DNA from: an uncultured Paracoccaceae bacterium
Lineage (GTDB): Bacteria > Pseudomonadota > Alphaproteobacteria > Rhodobacterales > Rhodobacteraceae
Assembly (NCBI GenBank): GCA_938049225.1
Contig: CALICM010000053.1
Coordinates: 1 to 33,871 of the forward strand
Length of the DNA: 33,871 nt
Direction of reading: 5' to 3'
Position numbers and translations under genes: made by a program. Below, one piece after another: positions 27,867 to 33,871 of this stretch (its first letter is position 1; each line of letters opens with the position of its first letter). The notes beneath the pieces were generated by a model, which was given only the letters and a program-made list of their open reading frames with translations, was not told the origin of the DNA and did no database searches.

Positions 27867-29259
27867 TGGAAGCCTCCCGCGCCGCATATTTCGCGCGCGC
27901 TTTCCGCCGCCAAGGGGCGTCACGCTCCCAATCGCCCGCCATGATCGAGCCGTAAGGCATGATCTGATCGACCACATCCGCCAGCTTGAACCGGACCATC
28001 TGATCGCGCACGGCAGCGGCCGACTTATAGGCAGATGGCAACTCGGACGTATCCACATTGCCCGAGTAGAACCGCACGTCCAGACCGGCGGTCTCCTCGG
28101 CAAATACCTCCGCATCACCGCGCGCGCCCTGTGCCCGCTTGTGTGCCGAGCGCGAGACGTTCCGCCCAGCGCCATGCGGCGCGAAACCCAAGTTGGCCGG
28201 GGTCGTCTCGCCCCGGATCAGCAACACAGGTTCGGCCATGTTCAGCGGCACGATCTGCGTCCCATTGGTGTCGGGCAGCATCTGGGCATCGATCGGGGTC
28301 GCGCCCTTGGCATGCCAAAACAGATCACCCTGGCGGAATACGAAGTTATGTTCGTTCCAGAACCGTTCCTCCAACTGCAGACCGGCCACCTCCAAGGTCG
28401 CTTGATGCAACGCGTTGTGGTTCGCCTTGGTCCATTTGCGGATCAACTGCAGGGCCTCCCAATAGGCGACGCCCTCGGCACTGTCGGCCGGGATCCAGGC
28501 GTTCTGCTTCAGAACCCCGGTGCTGAGCTTCTTTCGCCAGGCTTCGGCCGCGCGCATGCCCAGCTTATACAGCCCCGCCCCCGGCCCGCGTGAGCCGTGG
28601 TGGGTCACAAGACAGACGTTCCCGGTCGCTTCGGAGCGGCCGACGAAGGCGAAGTGGTTGCCGTCGCCTTGCGTCCCCAGATGCTCCTGCGCGGCTTGAA
28701 GGATCTTCTTGTCACGCAGAAAGCTGTTGTCCCGAAACGCATCATAAAGCGCGGGGGACATCGTAAACCGCTGCCCGTTCCGGCGACCGCCAGGCCCGAA
28801 ATGCGTCACCTGATGGATTGCATCCAACACCGCTTTGGACTCGGCACCCCGAAACACGCTGACCATGACCGAGCAACAGATATCCGCCGAATGCATCCCC
28901 GGATGAATGGCGTTTTCTGCCGCAACCACACCGCCCACCGGGATCGTGCCTACCGGACCAGCGGGACAGGCATCGGGCATCACGGCACCCTGACGCAGCG
29001 TCGGCGTGCGCATCAGCACGTCCATCGTCTCGCGGACTTTCGCGACATTCTCGGCCTCAGCCTCGGTCGCGGCGTCGATGTTCAACTGACAGGCGGGCGC
29101 GCTCTGCAAGGTCAGTTTGTGCGCGGGCTTGTTCCGCGCGACCCAAGCCGCCAGGGCCTCGCCCTCAAGCCCTTGCGCATTGACATAGGCAAGGGCCCGC
29201 CCCAACTCGGCCCCCTGCTCAAACCCCAAGTCGATCAACTGCTTTCCCGTGATCGCCAT
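27856..29259 (-). CDS. rtcB: RtcB-family RNA ligase
   Basis: RtcB joins RNA 2',3'-cyclic phosphate or 3'-phosphate ends to 5'-OH ends using GTP and Mn2+. From ATG 29259 (GGAG upstream) the protein is 467 residues; a TTG at 29325 without a ribosome site is less likely. Visible motifs are the metal-site region SADICCSV (C128), GDGNHF (198-203), HHGSRG (220-225), NEHNF (302-306), and the GMP-accepting histidine H362 in PHGAGRNVSR. The usual DIGCGM block reads DICCSV, so this is a divergent branch. No rtcA or rtcR gene is nearby. It lies downstream of rpmA across a strong terminator. Confidence 0.9.
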   Translation of the reverse strand: MAITGKQLIDLGFEQGAELGRALAYVNAQGLEGEALAAWVARNKPAHKLTLQSAPACQLNIDAATEAEAENVAKVRETMDVLMRTPTLRQGAVMPDACPAGPVGTIPVGGVVAAENAIHPGMHSADICCSVMVSVFRGAESKAVLDAIHQVTHFGPGGRRNGQRFTMSPALYDAFRDNSFLRDKKILQAAQEHLGTQGDGNHFAFVGRSEATGNVCLVTHHGSRGPGAGLYKLGMRAAEAWRKKLSTGVLKQNAWIPADSAEGVAYWEALQLIRKWTKANHNALHQATLEVAGLQLEERFWNEHNFVFRQGDLFWHAKGATPIDAQMLPDTNGTQIVPLNMAEPVLLIRGETTPANLGFAPHGAGRNVSRSAHKRAQGARGDAEVFAEETAGLDVRFYSGNVDTSELPSAYKSAAAVRDQMVRFKLADVVDQIMPYGSIMAGDWERDAPWRRKARAKYAAREASNGG

Positions 29260-29331
29260 AACCCTACTCCAGTCGTCGTTTCCCCAGTTTTGGGGCGCTT
29301 CGATGGGCCGGGCTTTGTCGTTCAAACGAGA

Positions 29332-29362
29332 AAGGGACCGGCCTGGTGTCAGCCGGTCCCTT
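29332..29362 (-). terminator. Terminator-like hairpin after rpmA
   Basis: AAGGGACCGGC (29332-29342) and GCCGGTCCCTT (29352-29362) are perfectly complementary over 11 bp with a 9-base loop. On the minus strand the stem is followed by TTTCTCGTTT, a T-rich but interrupted tract. It should separate most rplU-rpmA transcripts from rtcB and the genes beyond. Confidence 0.82.
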
Positions 29363-29391
29363 ATATGCGTGCTACGCTTTTCGGTGTCGGC

Positions 29392-29661
29392 TTACTCTGC
29401 GGCCTCCGCCGCTGGGAGTACCGAAATAAACGTGCGGCCTTTCAGGCCTTTGTGGAATGTCACTTTGCCCTCTTCCACCGCAAAGATCGTGTGATCGCGT
29501 CCCATGCCCACGCCCTCGCCCGGCCACCATTTGGTGCCGCGCTGGCGGACGATGATATTGCCCGGGATCACGGCCTGGCCGCCGTATTTCTTGACGCCTA
29601 AACGGCGACCGGCGCTGTCGCGACCGTTGCGGGACGAACCGCCTGCTTTTTTATGTGCCAT
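29392..29661 (-). CDS. rpmA: 50S ribosomal protein L27
   Basis: The 89-residue basic protein starts [16 protein letters not shown], the highly conserved N-terminal tail of L27 that reaches the peptidyl transferase centre. [10 protein letters not shown] and [15 protein letters not shown] follow. The tail is the mature-type start, without the Firmicutes cleavage leader. It lies 12 bp downstream of rplU, the normal rplU-rpmA pair, and is followed by a strong hairpin. Confidence 0.98.
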   Translation of the reverse strand: MAHKKAGGSSRNGRDSAGRRLGVKKYGGQAVIPGNIIVRQRGTKWWPGEGVGMGRDHTIFAVEEGKVTFHKGLKGRTFISVLPAAEAAE

Positions 29662-29673
29662 GCTCTCGCCTCC

Positions 29674-30381
29674 TTATTTCGCGTCGGCGGCAAATTCGGC
29701 CGCTTGCTTGATCCAGTCGTCGCGGTCGATGCGGCCTTTAAAGGACAGCAGATCGTCCATCATTGCAACATCTTCCGCGCTCCACTCGGCGATCTGCCAG
29801 AAGTGATAGACGCCCACTTTGTTCAGCGTCTCCTCCAGCTTGGGCCCCACGCCCGAGATCTTCTTAAGATCATCCGCCGTGCCCTTCGCCTCGGTCAACA
29901 GGTTCGCCGGGCCCGAGGTCGCAGGCGCCGCCGCCTCAACCTTGGCAGCCGCCTTCGGCTCGGCTTTCTTCTCGGCCGTTTTCTTTGGGGCGGGCTTCTT
30001 GGCCGCTGGCGCCTCTGCCACGACCGCATCCCCACCAGTAGCCGCCATTACACCGGATTTTTCCGCGCCCGTGGCCAGAATATCCACGATCCGCACTTCG
30101 GTCAGTTGTTGGCGATGGCCTTTTTTGCGCTGCGACGAATGCTTCCGTCGACGCTTGACGAAGTGAATGGTCTTGGGACCCTTGAACTGGTCCAAAACCT
30201 CGGCCTGTACCGCGGCACCGGTGATAAAGGGCGCGCCCACTGTCACCGTGTCGCCACCCAGCATCAACACGTCGTTGAACTGCACGGTCTGGCCTGGCTC
30301 TGCCGCCAGCTTTTCCACCGTGAAAATATCATCCTTGGCCACTTTATACTGTTTGCCACCAGTTTTCAGCACCGCGAACAT
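29674..30381 (-). CDS. rplU: 50S ribosomal protein L21 with C-terminal helix-hairpin-helix extension
   Basis: Residues 1-104 are a normal L21 ([33 protein letters not shown]), which binds 23S rRNA. Instead of ending there, the protein continues to 235 residues. A Lys/Ala/Pro-rich linker (about 115-165) leads to a compact domain (about 168-232). That domain has [20 protein letters not shown], a helix-hairpin-helix type nucleic-acid binding motif, followed by WQIAEW and IDRDDWI. L21 is usually near 103 residues, so the extension more than doubles it. The domain resembles small stand-alone HhH proteins. Its role is unknown; extra rRNA contact is one guess. Start ATG 30381 has AGGA upstream. Confidence 0.95.
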   Translation of the reverse strand: MFAVLKTGGKQYKVAKDDIFTVEKLAAEPGQTVQFNDVLMLGGDTVTVGAPFITGAAVQAEVLDQFKGPKTIHFVKRRRKHSSQRKKGHRQQLTEVRIVDILATGAEKSGVMAATGGDAVVAEAPAAKKPAPKKTAEKKAEPKAAAKVEAAAPATSGPANLLTEAKGTADDLKKISGVGPKLEETLNKVGVYHFWQIAEWSAEDVAMMDDLLSFKGRIDRDDWIKQAAEFAADAK

Positions 30382-30487
30382 GTTCCACGTCCTTTTTCCA
30401 TCGCGTTCTACGGCCCTGCGAGTGCAGTGTTTCGCGCTGTTGGCGCACCTCGAACAGCGGGCCGCCCGAGCGGCCACAAAAATAAAG

Positions 30488-30503
30488 CGGGGCGCAAGCC
30501 CCG
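30488..30503 (-). promoter_or_regulatory. Terminator-like stem in the rplU leader
   Basis: On the minus strand CGGGGC, loop TTGC, GCCCCG is followed by CTTTATTTTT, which looks like an intrinsic terminator. It lies between the predicted rplU promoter and the ATG. Another stem, GGCCGC-TCGG-GCGGCC, follows at about 30460-30475. These may form an attenuating or protective leader for the ribosomal operon. No other gene upstream would need a terminator here. Confidence 0.45.
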
Positions 30504-30515
30504 ATCCGAAGCTGC

Positions 30516-30544
30516 GGTATCCCTGAACCGTCCCCGATTGTCAA
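30516..30544 (-). promoter_or_regulatory. Predicted rplU-rpmA promoter
   Basis: On the minus strand, consensus TTGACA (30544-30539) is followed after exactly 17 bases by GATACC (30521-30516). The expected start is near 30509, about 130 bases before the rplU ATG. The rest of the 334-bp gap between rplU and the CAP/RTX gene contains the leader stems and, at about 30657-30678, a weak GGACA/TGTCC dyad upstream of the plus-strand gene. Confidence 0.6.
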
Positions 30545-30715
30545 CTGTTTGCACACAGGATCACCACAAGGCGGTCGCCGCCGTCGGCAACCACCAGCCG
30601 ATTGGACCTGCGCGGAAGCCCGCCAAAAACAGCGTTTTAAAATCGTGCCATCTTCTGGACAACTTATGTCTGTCCCTAGAAGTGTCAATCTCTCTCGACA
30701 GCCAAGGTTCCAATC

Positions 30716-32221
30716 ATGCAAGCGCCCAAACCAACCCTTCCCAACAGCGCCTACGCTTTGGACTTCTCAGGGGTCTCGGCCCCCGAGCAGCTGATGGTGG
30801 AATTGGTGAACCGCGCGCGGCTGAACCCCGAAGGTGAGGATGGCCGCCAAAGCACAAATTACATCAGTGGCGGCACCTCCGCGCAAGCGGTGGCCATTGT
30901 CGGCCCTCTAAGCGACGCTGCCCAACGGCATTCCGATGATATGCTGCGCCAAGGGTTTTTCGCGCATACCAATCCATTCTCCGGCAGCACCCCTTCGGAC
31001 CGCGCCCGGGATGCCGGATACGGCGCCGGGGCTGCCGAAAACATCGCCTTGGGCGGCGGGTTCGAGGCCAACAAGTTTTCGGCTCAGACGATCCAAGGCC
31101 ATCATGCCCAATTCTGGAACTCAGGCGGGCACCGCAACAATTTCCTAAACACCCGTTGGTCCGAGGTTGGGATCGGCCAATCGGCGGGCGATCTGGTGGG
31201 CGATATCGCCAGCTATGGCAACAACAGATCGCTGGTCACACAAAACTTCGGCGATCGCGGGCTCACCTATCTGACCGGCGTGGTCATCGATGATAACGAT
31301 GGCGACGCCTTCTACGATATTGGCGAAGGGCAAGGGGCGGTCCGGATCACGGCCTGGAACGCCTCCGGCAGTGCCGCGACCTCCACCTGGGAGGCTGGCG
31401 GCTATTCCCTGGCGCTTGAGGCTGGCACGTATACGGTGGAGTTTTCGGGCGGCGACCTGAAGGGAACCTTTACAACGCAGGTCACGATCGGCTCTGACAA
31501 TATCAAGCTGGATGTCATCGAGGACCGCGATGTCACCGCGCCAGAAAACCCCTCACCCTCGCCAACCCCACCTGCCGAAACCCCAGCGCCGCCGACGGCC
31601 GTCAATTTCTACGGCGACGATGGCGACAATCAGCTGACCGGAACAGCCGCGAACAATCTGATCGTCGCGCGCAAGGGCAATGACACCCTGTGGGGCGAGG
31701 CGGGCGCGGACACGCTTAAGGCAGGCGCTGGCGACGATACGCTTTATGGCGGCGGGGGCAATGACACCCTTATCGCGCATAAGGGCAACGACACGGCCCA
31801 TGGCGGCGCCGGCTATGACACCATCAAGGCCGGTGGGGGCGACGATGTGGTCAAGGGCGGCAAGGGCAACGACCGTATCGACGGCGGACGCGGCGATGAC
31901 AACGTAAACGGCGGTCAAGGGGCAGACCGGATCGCGGGCGACAAGGGGAACGACAAACTGACAGGCCGCGCGGGCGACGATACCTTTGTGTATGCCAACG
32001 GCGACGCCAAGGATCGGATCACCGATTTCCGCACCGGTGCGGATCAACTGCTGCTGGATGAAGCGCTTTGGAACGGCACATTGACGGCGGCCCAAGTTGT
32101 GGATCGCCATGCAAGCGAAACCGATAGCGGCGTGGTGTTTGATTTCGGCGGTGGCGACATGCTGACCTTGAACGGTGTCACATCACTCGACGCATTGTCA
32201 GACGACATCGGCTTCTTGTAG
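30716..32221 (+). CDS. CAP/SCP-domain protein with RTX calcium-binding repeats
   Basis: The 501-residue protein has an N-terminal CAP (SCP/PR-1) domain (about 22-185). It shows VELVNRARLNP, HSDDMLRQGFFAHTNP, AENIALGG and HRNNFLNTRWSEVGIG. A beta-rich stretch follows, then a Pro-rich linker (PSPSPTPPAETPAPP). About nine GGxGxDxL-type RTX nonapeptide pairs (about 300-430) and the end motif GDDTFVYANG...ITDF close the array. RTX repeats fold on Ca2+ outside the cell and mark export by type I secretion, so the absence of an N-terminal signal peptide is expected. No ABC exporter or HlyD gene is in the window. The function of the CAP domain is unknown here. The ribosome site is weak. Confidence 0.9.
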   Translation: MQAPKPTLPNSAYALDFSGVSAPEQLMVELVNRARLNPEGEDGRQSTNYISGGTSAQAVAIVGPLSDAAQRHSDDMLRQGFFAHTNPFSGSTPSDRARDAGYGAGAAENIALGGGFEANKFSAQTIQGHHAQFWNSGGHRNNFLNTRWSEVGIGQSAGDLVGDIASYGNNRSLVTQNFGDRGLTYLTGVVIDDNDGDAFYDIGEGQGAVRITAWNASGSAATSTWEAGGYSLALEAGTYTVEFSGGDLKGTFTTQVTIGSDNIKLDVIEDRDVTAPENPSPSPTPPAETPAPPTAVNFYGDDGDNQLTGTAANNLIVARKGNDTLWGEAGADTLKAGAGDDTLYGGGGNDTLIAHKGNDTAHGGAGYDTIKAGGGDDVVKGGKGNDRIDGGRGDDNVNGGQGADRIAGDKGNDKLTGRAGDDTFVYANGDAKDRITDFRTGADQLLLDEALWNGTLTAAQVVDRHASETDSGVVFDFGGGDMLTLNGVTSLDALSDDIGFL

Positions 32222-32317
32222 CCCCCGGGGTAAAACCGCCAAATACGAAAGGCATTTGCCCTTGCCTAACAGAGACGTCCCCCCTAAACAGCGGCTCGGG
32301 CCACATACCCCAAGCGC

Positions 32318-32407
32318 GGAGAGGTGCCGGAGTGGTCGAACGGGGCGGTCTCGAAAACCGTTGTGCCCGCAAGGGCACCCAGGGTTCGAATCCCTGTCTC
32401 TCCGCCA
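32318..32407 (+). tRNA. tRNA-Ser (anticodon CGA, reads UCG)
   Basis: This is a 90-nt class II tRNA with encoded CCA. The acceptor stem is GGAGAGG with TCTCTCC (one G-U pair) and discriminator G. The anticodon loop is CTCGAAA with stem GCGGT/ACCGT, the long variable arm TGCCCGCAAGGGCA is typical of tRNA-Ser, and the T-arm is GGGTTCGAATCCC. Its 3' end lies 12 bp from a serine recombinase remnant, in line with use of this tRNA region as an integration site. Confidence 0.97.
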
Positions 32408-32418
32408 TCACCCCACTT

Positions 32419-33134
32419 TCAGTGCTGAAACGTCCTAACGTATTGAACGGTAAGGTGGTTTTTTGGGGTTCGAAGTCCTTCATTTCGACAGTATGCCAGA
32501 CGCTCTTCAAAAGTCAGTTTGAGCGCTGTTCTGCGCAGGGTCAGGTTGCCACTTTCCCATATTTTCCAGGGACTTGCGAGAAACTGGCAGGCGAGTTCGA
32601 ACATATCCTCGAAACTGCGCTGCGGTGCGCCGAATTGATTGAGTTTTTCGCCCAGGAGCAGCTTTTCTTTCTCCAGCGCATCGATTTTGGCCTCATAGGC
32701 GCTGATCACGCGCGGGCTGGAGGCGTCCACCACGCGATCTAACAACGCCGCGATTTGTGTCTCAGCCTCTGACAGCTTGCGCTTGAGGGCACGCACTGTC
32801 TCTTTAACCTTTGCCCCGCGCATCTCCCAGGCATATTTGAACATGTCTCTCAGCAGCGCATAGGCCGTCTCAGACGGCTGGAGCGATGTGAGCATGTCAT
32901 CGAACTCGCCTTCCAGCACATCGCGTTTGATGGACTTGCGGTTGCTGGAGCAGCCTTTGGGCGTTTCATGAAGTCACCGCCGCCGGACACATCATCCGGG
33001 AAGACGGCGGCAACATCATAGCCTTTGGTTTCTGCATATTGGCGACACCGCGTTTCCTGGGAGCCGAGCCCGTGCCCTCTCGTCGTCTGCGCTTTGGTCG
33101 ATACGCGGCAGTAGATGATAGCGTTCTCACTCAT
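32419..33134 (-). pseudogene. Large serine recombinase, internally deleted and frameshifted
   Basis: The minus strand starts well: AAGGAG, then ATG at 33134 and MSENAIIYCRVSTKAQ, with the catalytic serine S12 of the resolvase domain, up to GGGDFMKRPK (residue 60). At about 32952-32955 the family match jumps to another frame. There CSSNRKSIKRD and the following 166 codons match the C-terminal coiled-coil part (ALKRKLSEAETQIAALLDRVVDA, FLASPWKIWE, FEERLAYCRNEG), ending at 32419. The middle of the catalytic domain and most of the recombinase and zinc-ribbon regions are missing, probably 800 bp or more. The enzyme cannot be active. It is probably the leftover integrase of an element once inserted beside tRNA-Ser. 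Confidence 0.85.
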
Positions 33135-33223
33135 AAGCAGGCTCCTTCTTCGGTCGTTTCGGGTTGTTCCAATTGTACCGAATCGAGTGCCAAAACGCCT
33201 TCTTTTTCGAAGCTTTTTGTGAG

Positions 33224-33737
33224 ATGCCAGAGGTGGCCGCGAAATTTCGGACCAATCGTTAAGGTGAATCGACTGATAAGGAAGACGACCCGACATGAAG
33301 AAACGAAAGAACCATTCTCCAGAATTCAAAGCCAAGGTTGCGCTTGAAGCGATCCGCGATGAGATGACCCTGGCTGAGCTGTCGAAGAAGTACGGTGTGC
33401 ATCCTACGCAGATCGGCACGTGGAAGCGTGCGGCGATAGAGAACATGGCCACGGCTTTTACGCGACGCGGTGCCGCGGCAGAACAAGTGAGCGCCGCCGA
33501 TGTTGACAAGCTACATTCAAAGATCGGCCAGCTTGTGATGGAGCGGGATTTTTTATCCCCTGCCTCGCAGCAACTGCTCGGCACGCGAGGCGAAAAATGG
33601 TGAGCAAGGATCAAAAGTTGAGCCTGCGTCGGCAGTGTGCGTTGCTGACGTTGTCGCGATCCAATCTGTATTATGCACCGAAGGGCGAGAGCGCTGAGAG
33701 CCTGCGGTTCATGGAAATTATCGACAAGCAGTTTCTA
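33224..33737 (+). mobile_element. IS3-family insertion sequence, interrupted by an IS630-type element
   Basis: The left tip TGCCAGAGGTGGCC is at 33224, followed by a leader matching the copy at the window's left edge, then orfA (33295) and the start of orfB (33597). IS3 sequence can be followed to about 33737, where it gives way to a different element. The right tip is outside the window or lost. It inserted just upstream of the serine recombinase start and would have removed or replaced its promoter. Confidence 0.8.
33295..33603 (+). CDS. IS3-family transposase OrfA
   Basis: This 102-residue protein has the HTH_Tnp_1 helix-turn-helix (MTLAELSKKYGVHPTQIGTWKR, about 24-45) and a C-terminal leucine-zipper-like region (VDKLHSKIGQLVMERDFL) used to pair with OrfB. 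It appears intact. The OrfB start overlaps its end in the -1 frame, the usual layout for programmed frameshifting to the OrfAB transposase. With OrfB cut short, this copy cannot transpose by itself. Confidence 0.88.
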   Translation: MKKRKNHSPEFKAKVALEAIRDEMTLAELSKKYGVHPTQIGTWKRAAIENMATAFTRRGAAAEQVSAADVDKLHSKIGQLVMERDFLSPASQQLLGTRGEKW

Positions 33738-33746
33738 TTGGATTGA
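33597..33746 (+). pseudogene. IS3-family transposase OrfB, truncated after about 47 residues
   Basis: From ATG 33597 the frame reads MVSKDQKLSLRRQCALLTLS and on to LRFMEIIDKQFL, the normal OrfB N-terminus of this IS group. It then runs into foreign sequence (LD, stop at 33744-33746). The DDE catalytic domain is missing. The break at 33736-33737 (TA) coincides with the tip of the IS630-type element. Confidence 0.82.
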
Positions 33747-33871
33747 ATCCAACATTTGGAACCCACGGTTTCTGGCGGCGATGATGTCGTCTGGATCGGC
33801 GCTCCAGACGAATGGTTTGGCTTCGGTTGAGTTGTGTTCGGCGATGAAGCGGTTGATAGCAGCCTGCAGAT
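33735..33871 (-). CDS. IS630-family transposase, C-terminal 44 residues (partial)
   Basis: On the minus strand, entering from the right edge, the frame reads LQAAINRFIAEHNSTEAKPF, then VWSADPDDIIAA and a last block ending in QMLDSIQ before a TAG at 33737-33735. This matches the tail of IS630-type DDE transposases (FIAxxN...KPFxWxADPxxI). The stop codon lies directly at the junction with IS3 orfB. A perfect palindrome, TTGGATT-G-AATCCAA (33738-33752), sits next to the TA, as expected for the element's tip. The rest lies beyond the window. Confidence 0.75.
   Translation of the reverse strand, partial: LQAAINRFIAEHNSTEAKPFVWSADPDDIIAARNRGFQMLDSIQ

Noticed and set aside
29653-30837. 394-codon plus-strand frame opposite rplU
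   Set aside because: It is antisense to L21 and crosses the rplU promoter and leader. No domain was recognised, and it overlaps the CAP/RTX start in another frame.
31611-32010. Tandem DNA repeat or CRISPR-like array
   Set aside because: The periodic GGCGGC...GACAC pattern is the coding repetition of RTX nonapeptides; spacers of a CRISPR array are absent.
32222-32317. Terminator after the CAP/RTX gene
   Set aside because: Only a short CCCCCGGGG element and a weak AGGCA/TGCCT dyad are visible, with no T-run.

Overview
The window looks like chromosomal DNA of a marine-type alphaproteobacterium of the order Rhodobacterales (Roseobacter/Rhodobacter relatives). The pointers are high GC, a gene-transfer-agent style endolysin/holin pair, the rplU-rpmA-...-obgE-proB-proA block, an L21 protein with a long C-terminal extension, an invasion-associated-locus-B protein, and a small RNA matching the alphaproteobacterial MmgR (alpha-r8) type. 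This assignment rests on recognised protein families and gene order; no database search was run.

Layout. 1-400: end of an IS3-family element running off the left edge, then a small orphan ORF. 547-2607 (minus): PhzF-like isomerase/epimerase, a 3-TM holin and a GH108 muramidase (a GTA-type lysis pair). 2720-5948 (minus): ccmE, argC, murI and an acyltransferase. 6123-7982 (plus): a radical SAM enzyme of unknown substrate and an EamA transporter. 7947-9658 (minus): aroB-aroK. 9780-13867 (plus): a 44-residue membrane peptide, a secreted helical-repeat protein, xerD and a CNNM/CorC-type membrane protein. 13868-15406 (minus): a HerA-like ATPase. 15410-15860: an RNA-rich gap with an MmgR-like sRNA and a second terminator-ended candidate. 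15865-16476 (plus): ialB. 16501-19106 (minus): lpxD, acyl carrier protein and ketoacyl synthase in one operon. 19194-21779: divergent L,D-transpeptidase and M15-type peptidase. 21865-22290: GNAT acetyltransferase resembling AAC(3)-I. 22287-30381 (minus): rplU-rpmA, a terminator, then rtcB, lysE-type exporter, two GNAT genes holding three GNAT domains, obgE, proB and proA. 30716-32221 (plus): a CAP/SCP-RTX secreted protein. 32318-32407: tRNA-Ser(CGA). 32419 to the end: mobile-DNA wreckage made of an internally deleted large serine recombinase, a second IS3 copy, and an IS630-type element inserted in it.

How the parts fit. Most of the window is housekeeping: arginine, proline, aromatic and cell-wall precursors, cytochrome c maturation, lipid A, ribosome and GTPase functions. 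The accessory signal is concentrated at the two ends (outward-pointing IS3 copies, tRNA-linked recombinase remnant) and in the lysis cassette. The least explained items are the two RNA genes in the 15.4-15.75 kb gap, the hairpin burying the phzF start signals, the radical SAM/EamA pair, and the lpxD-ACP-ketoacyl synthase operon. I saw no CRISPR array and no rRNA.
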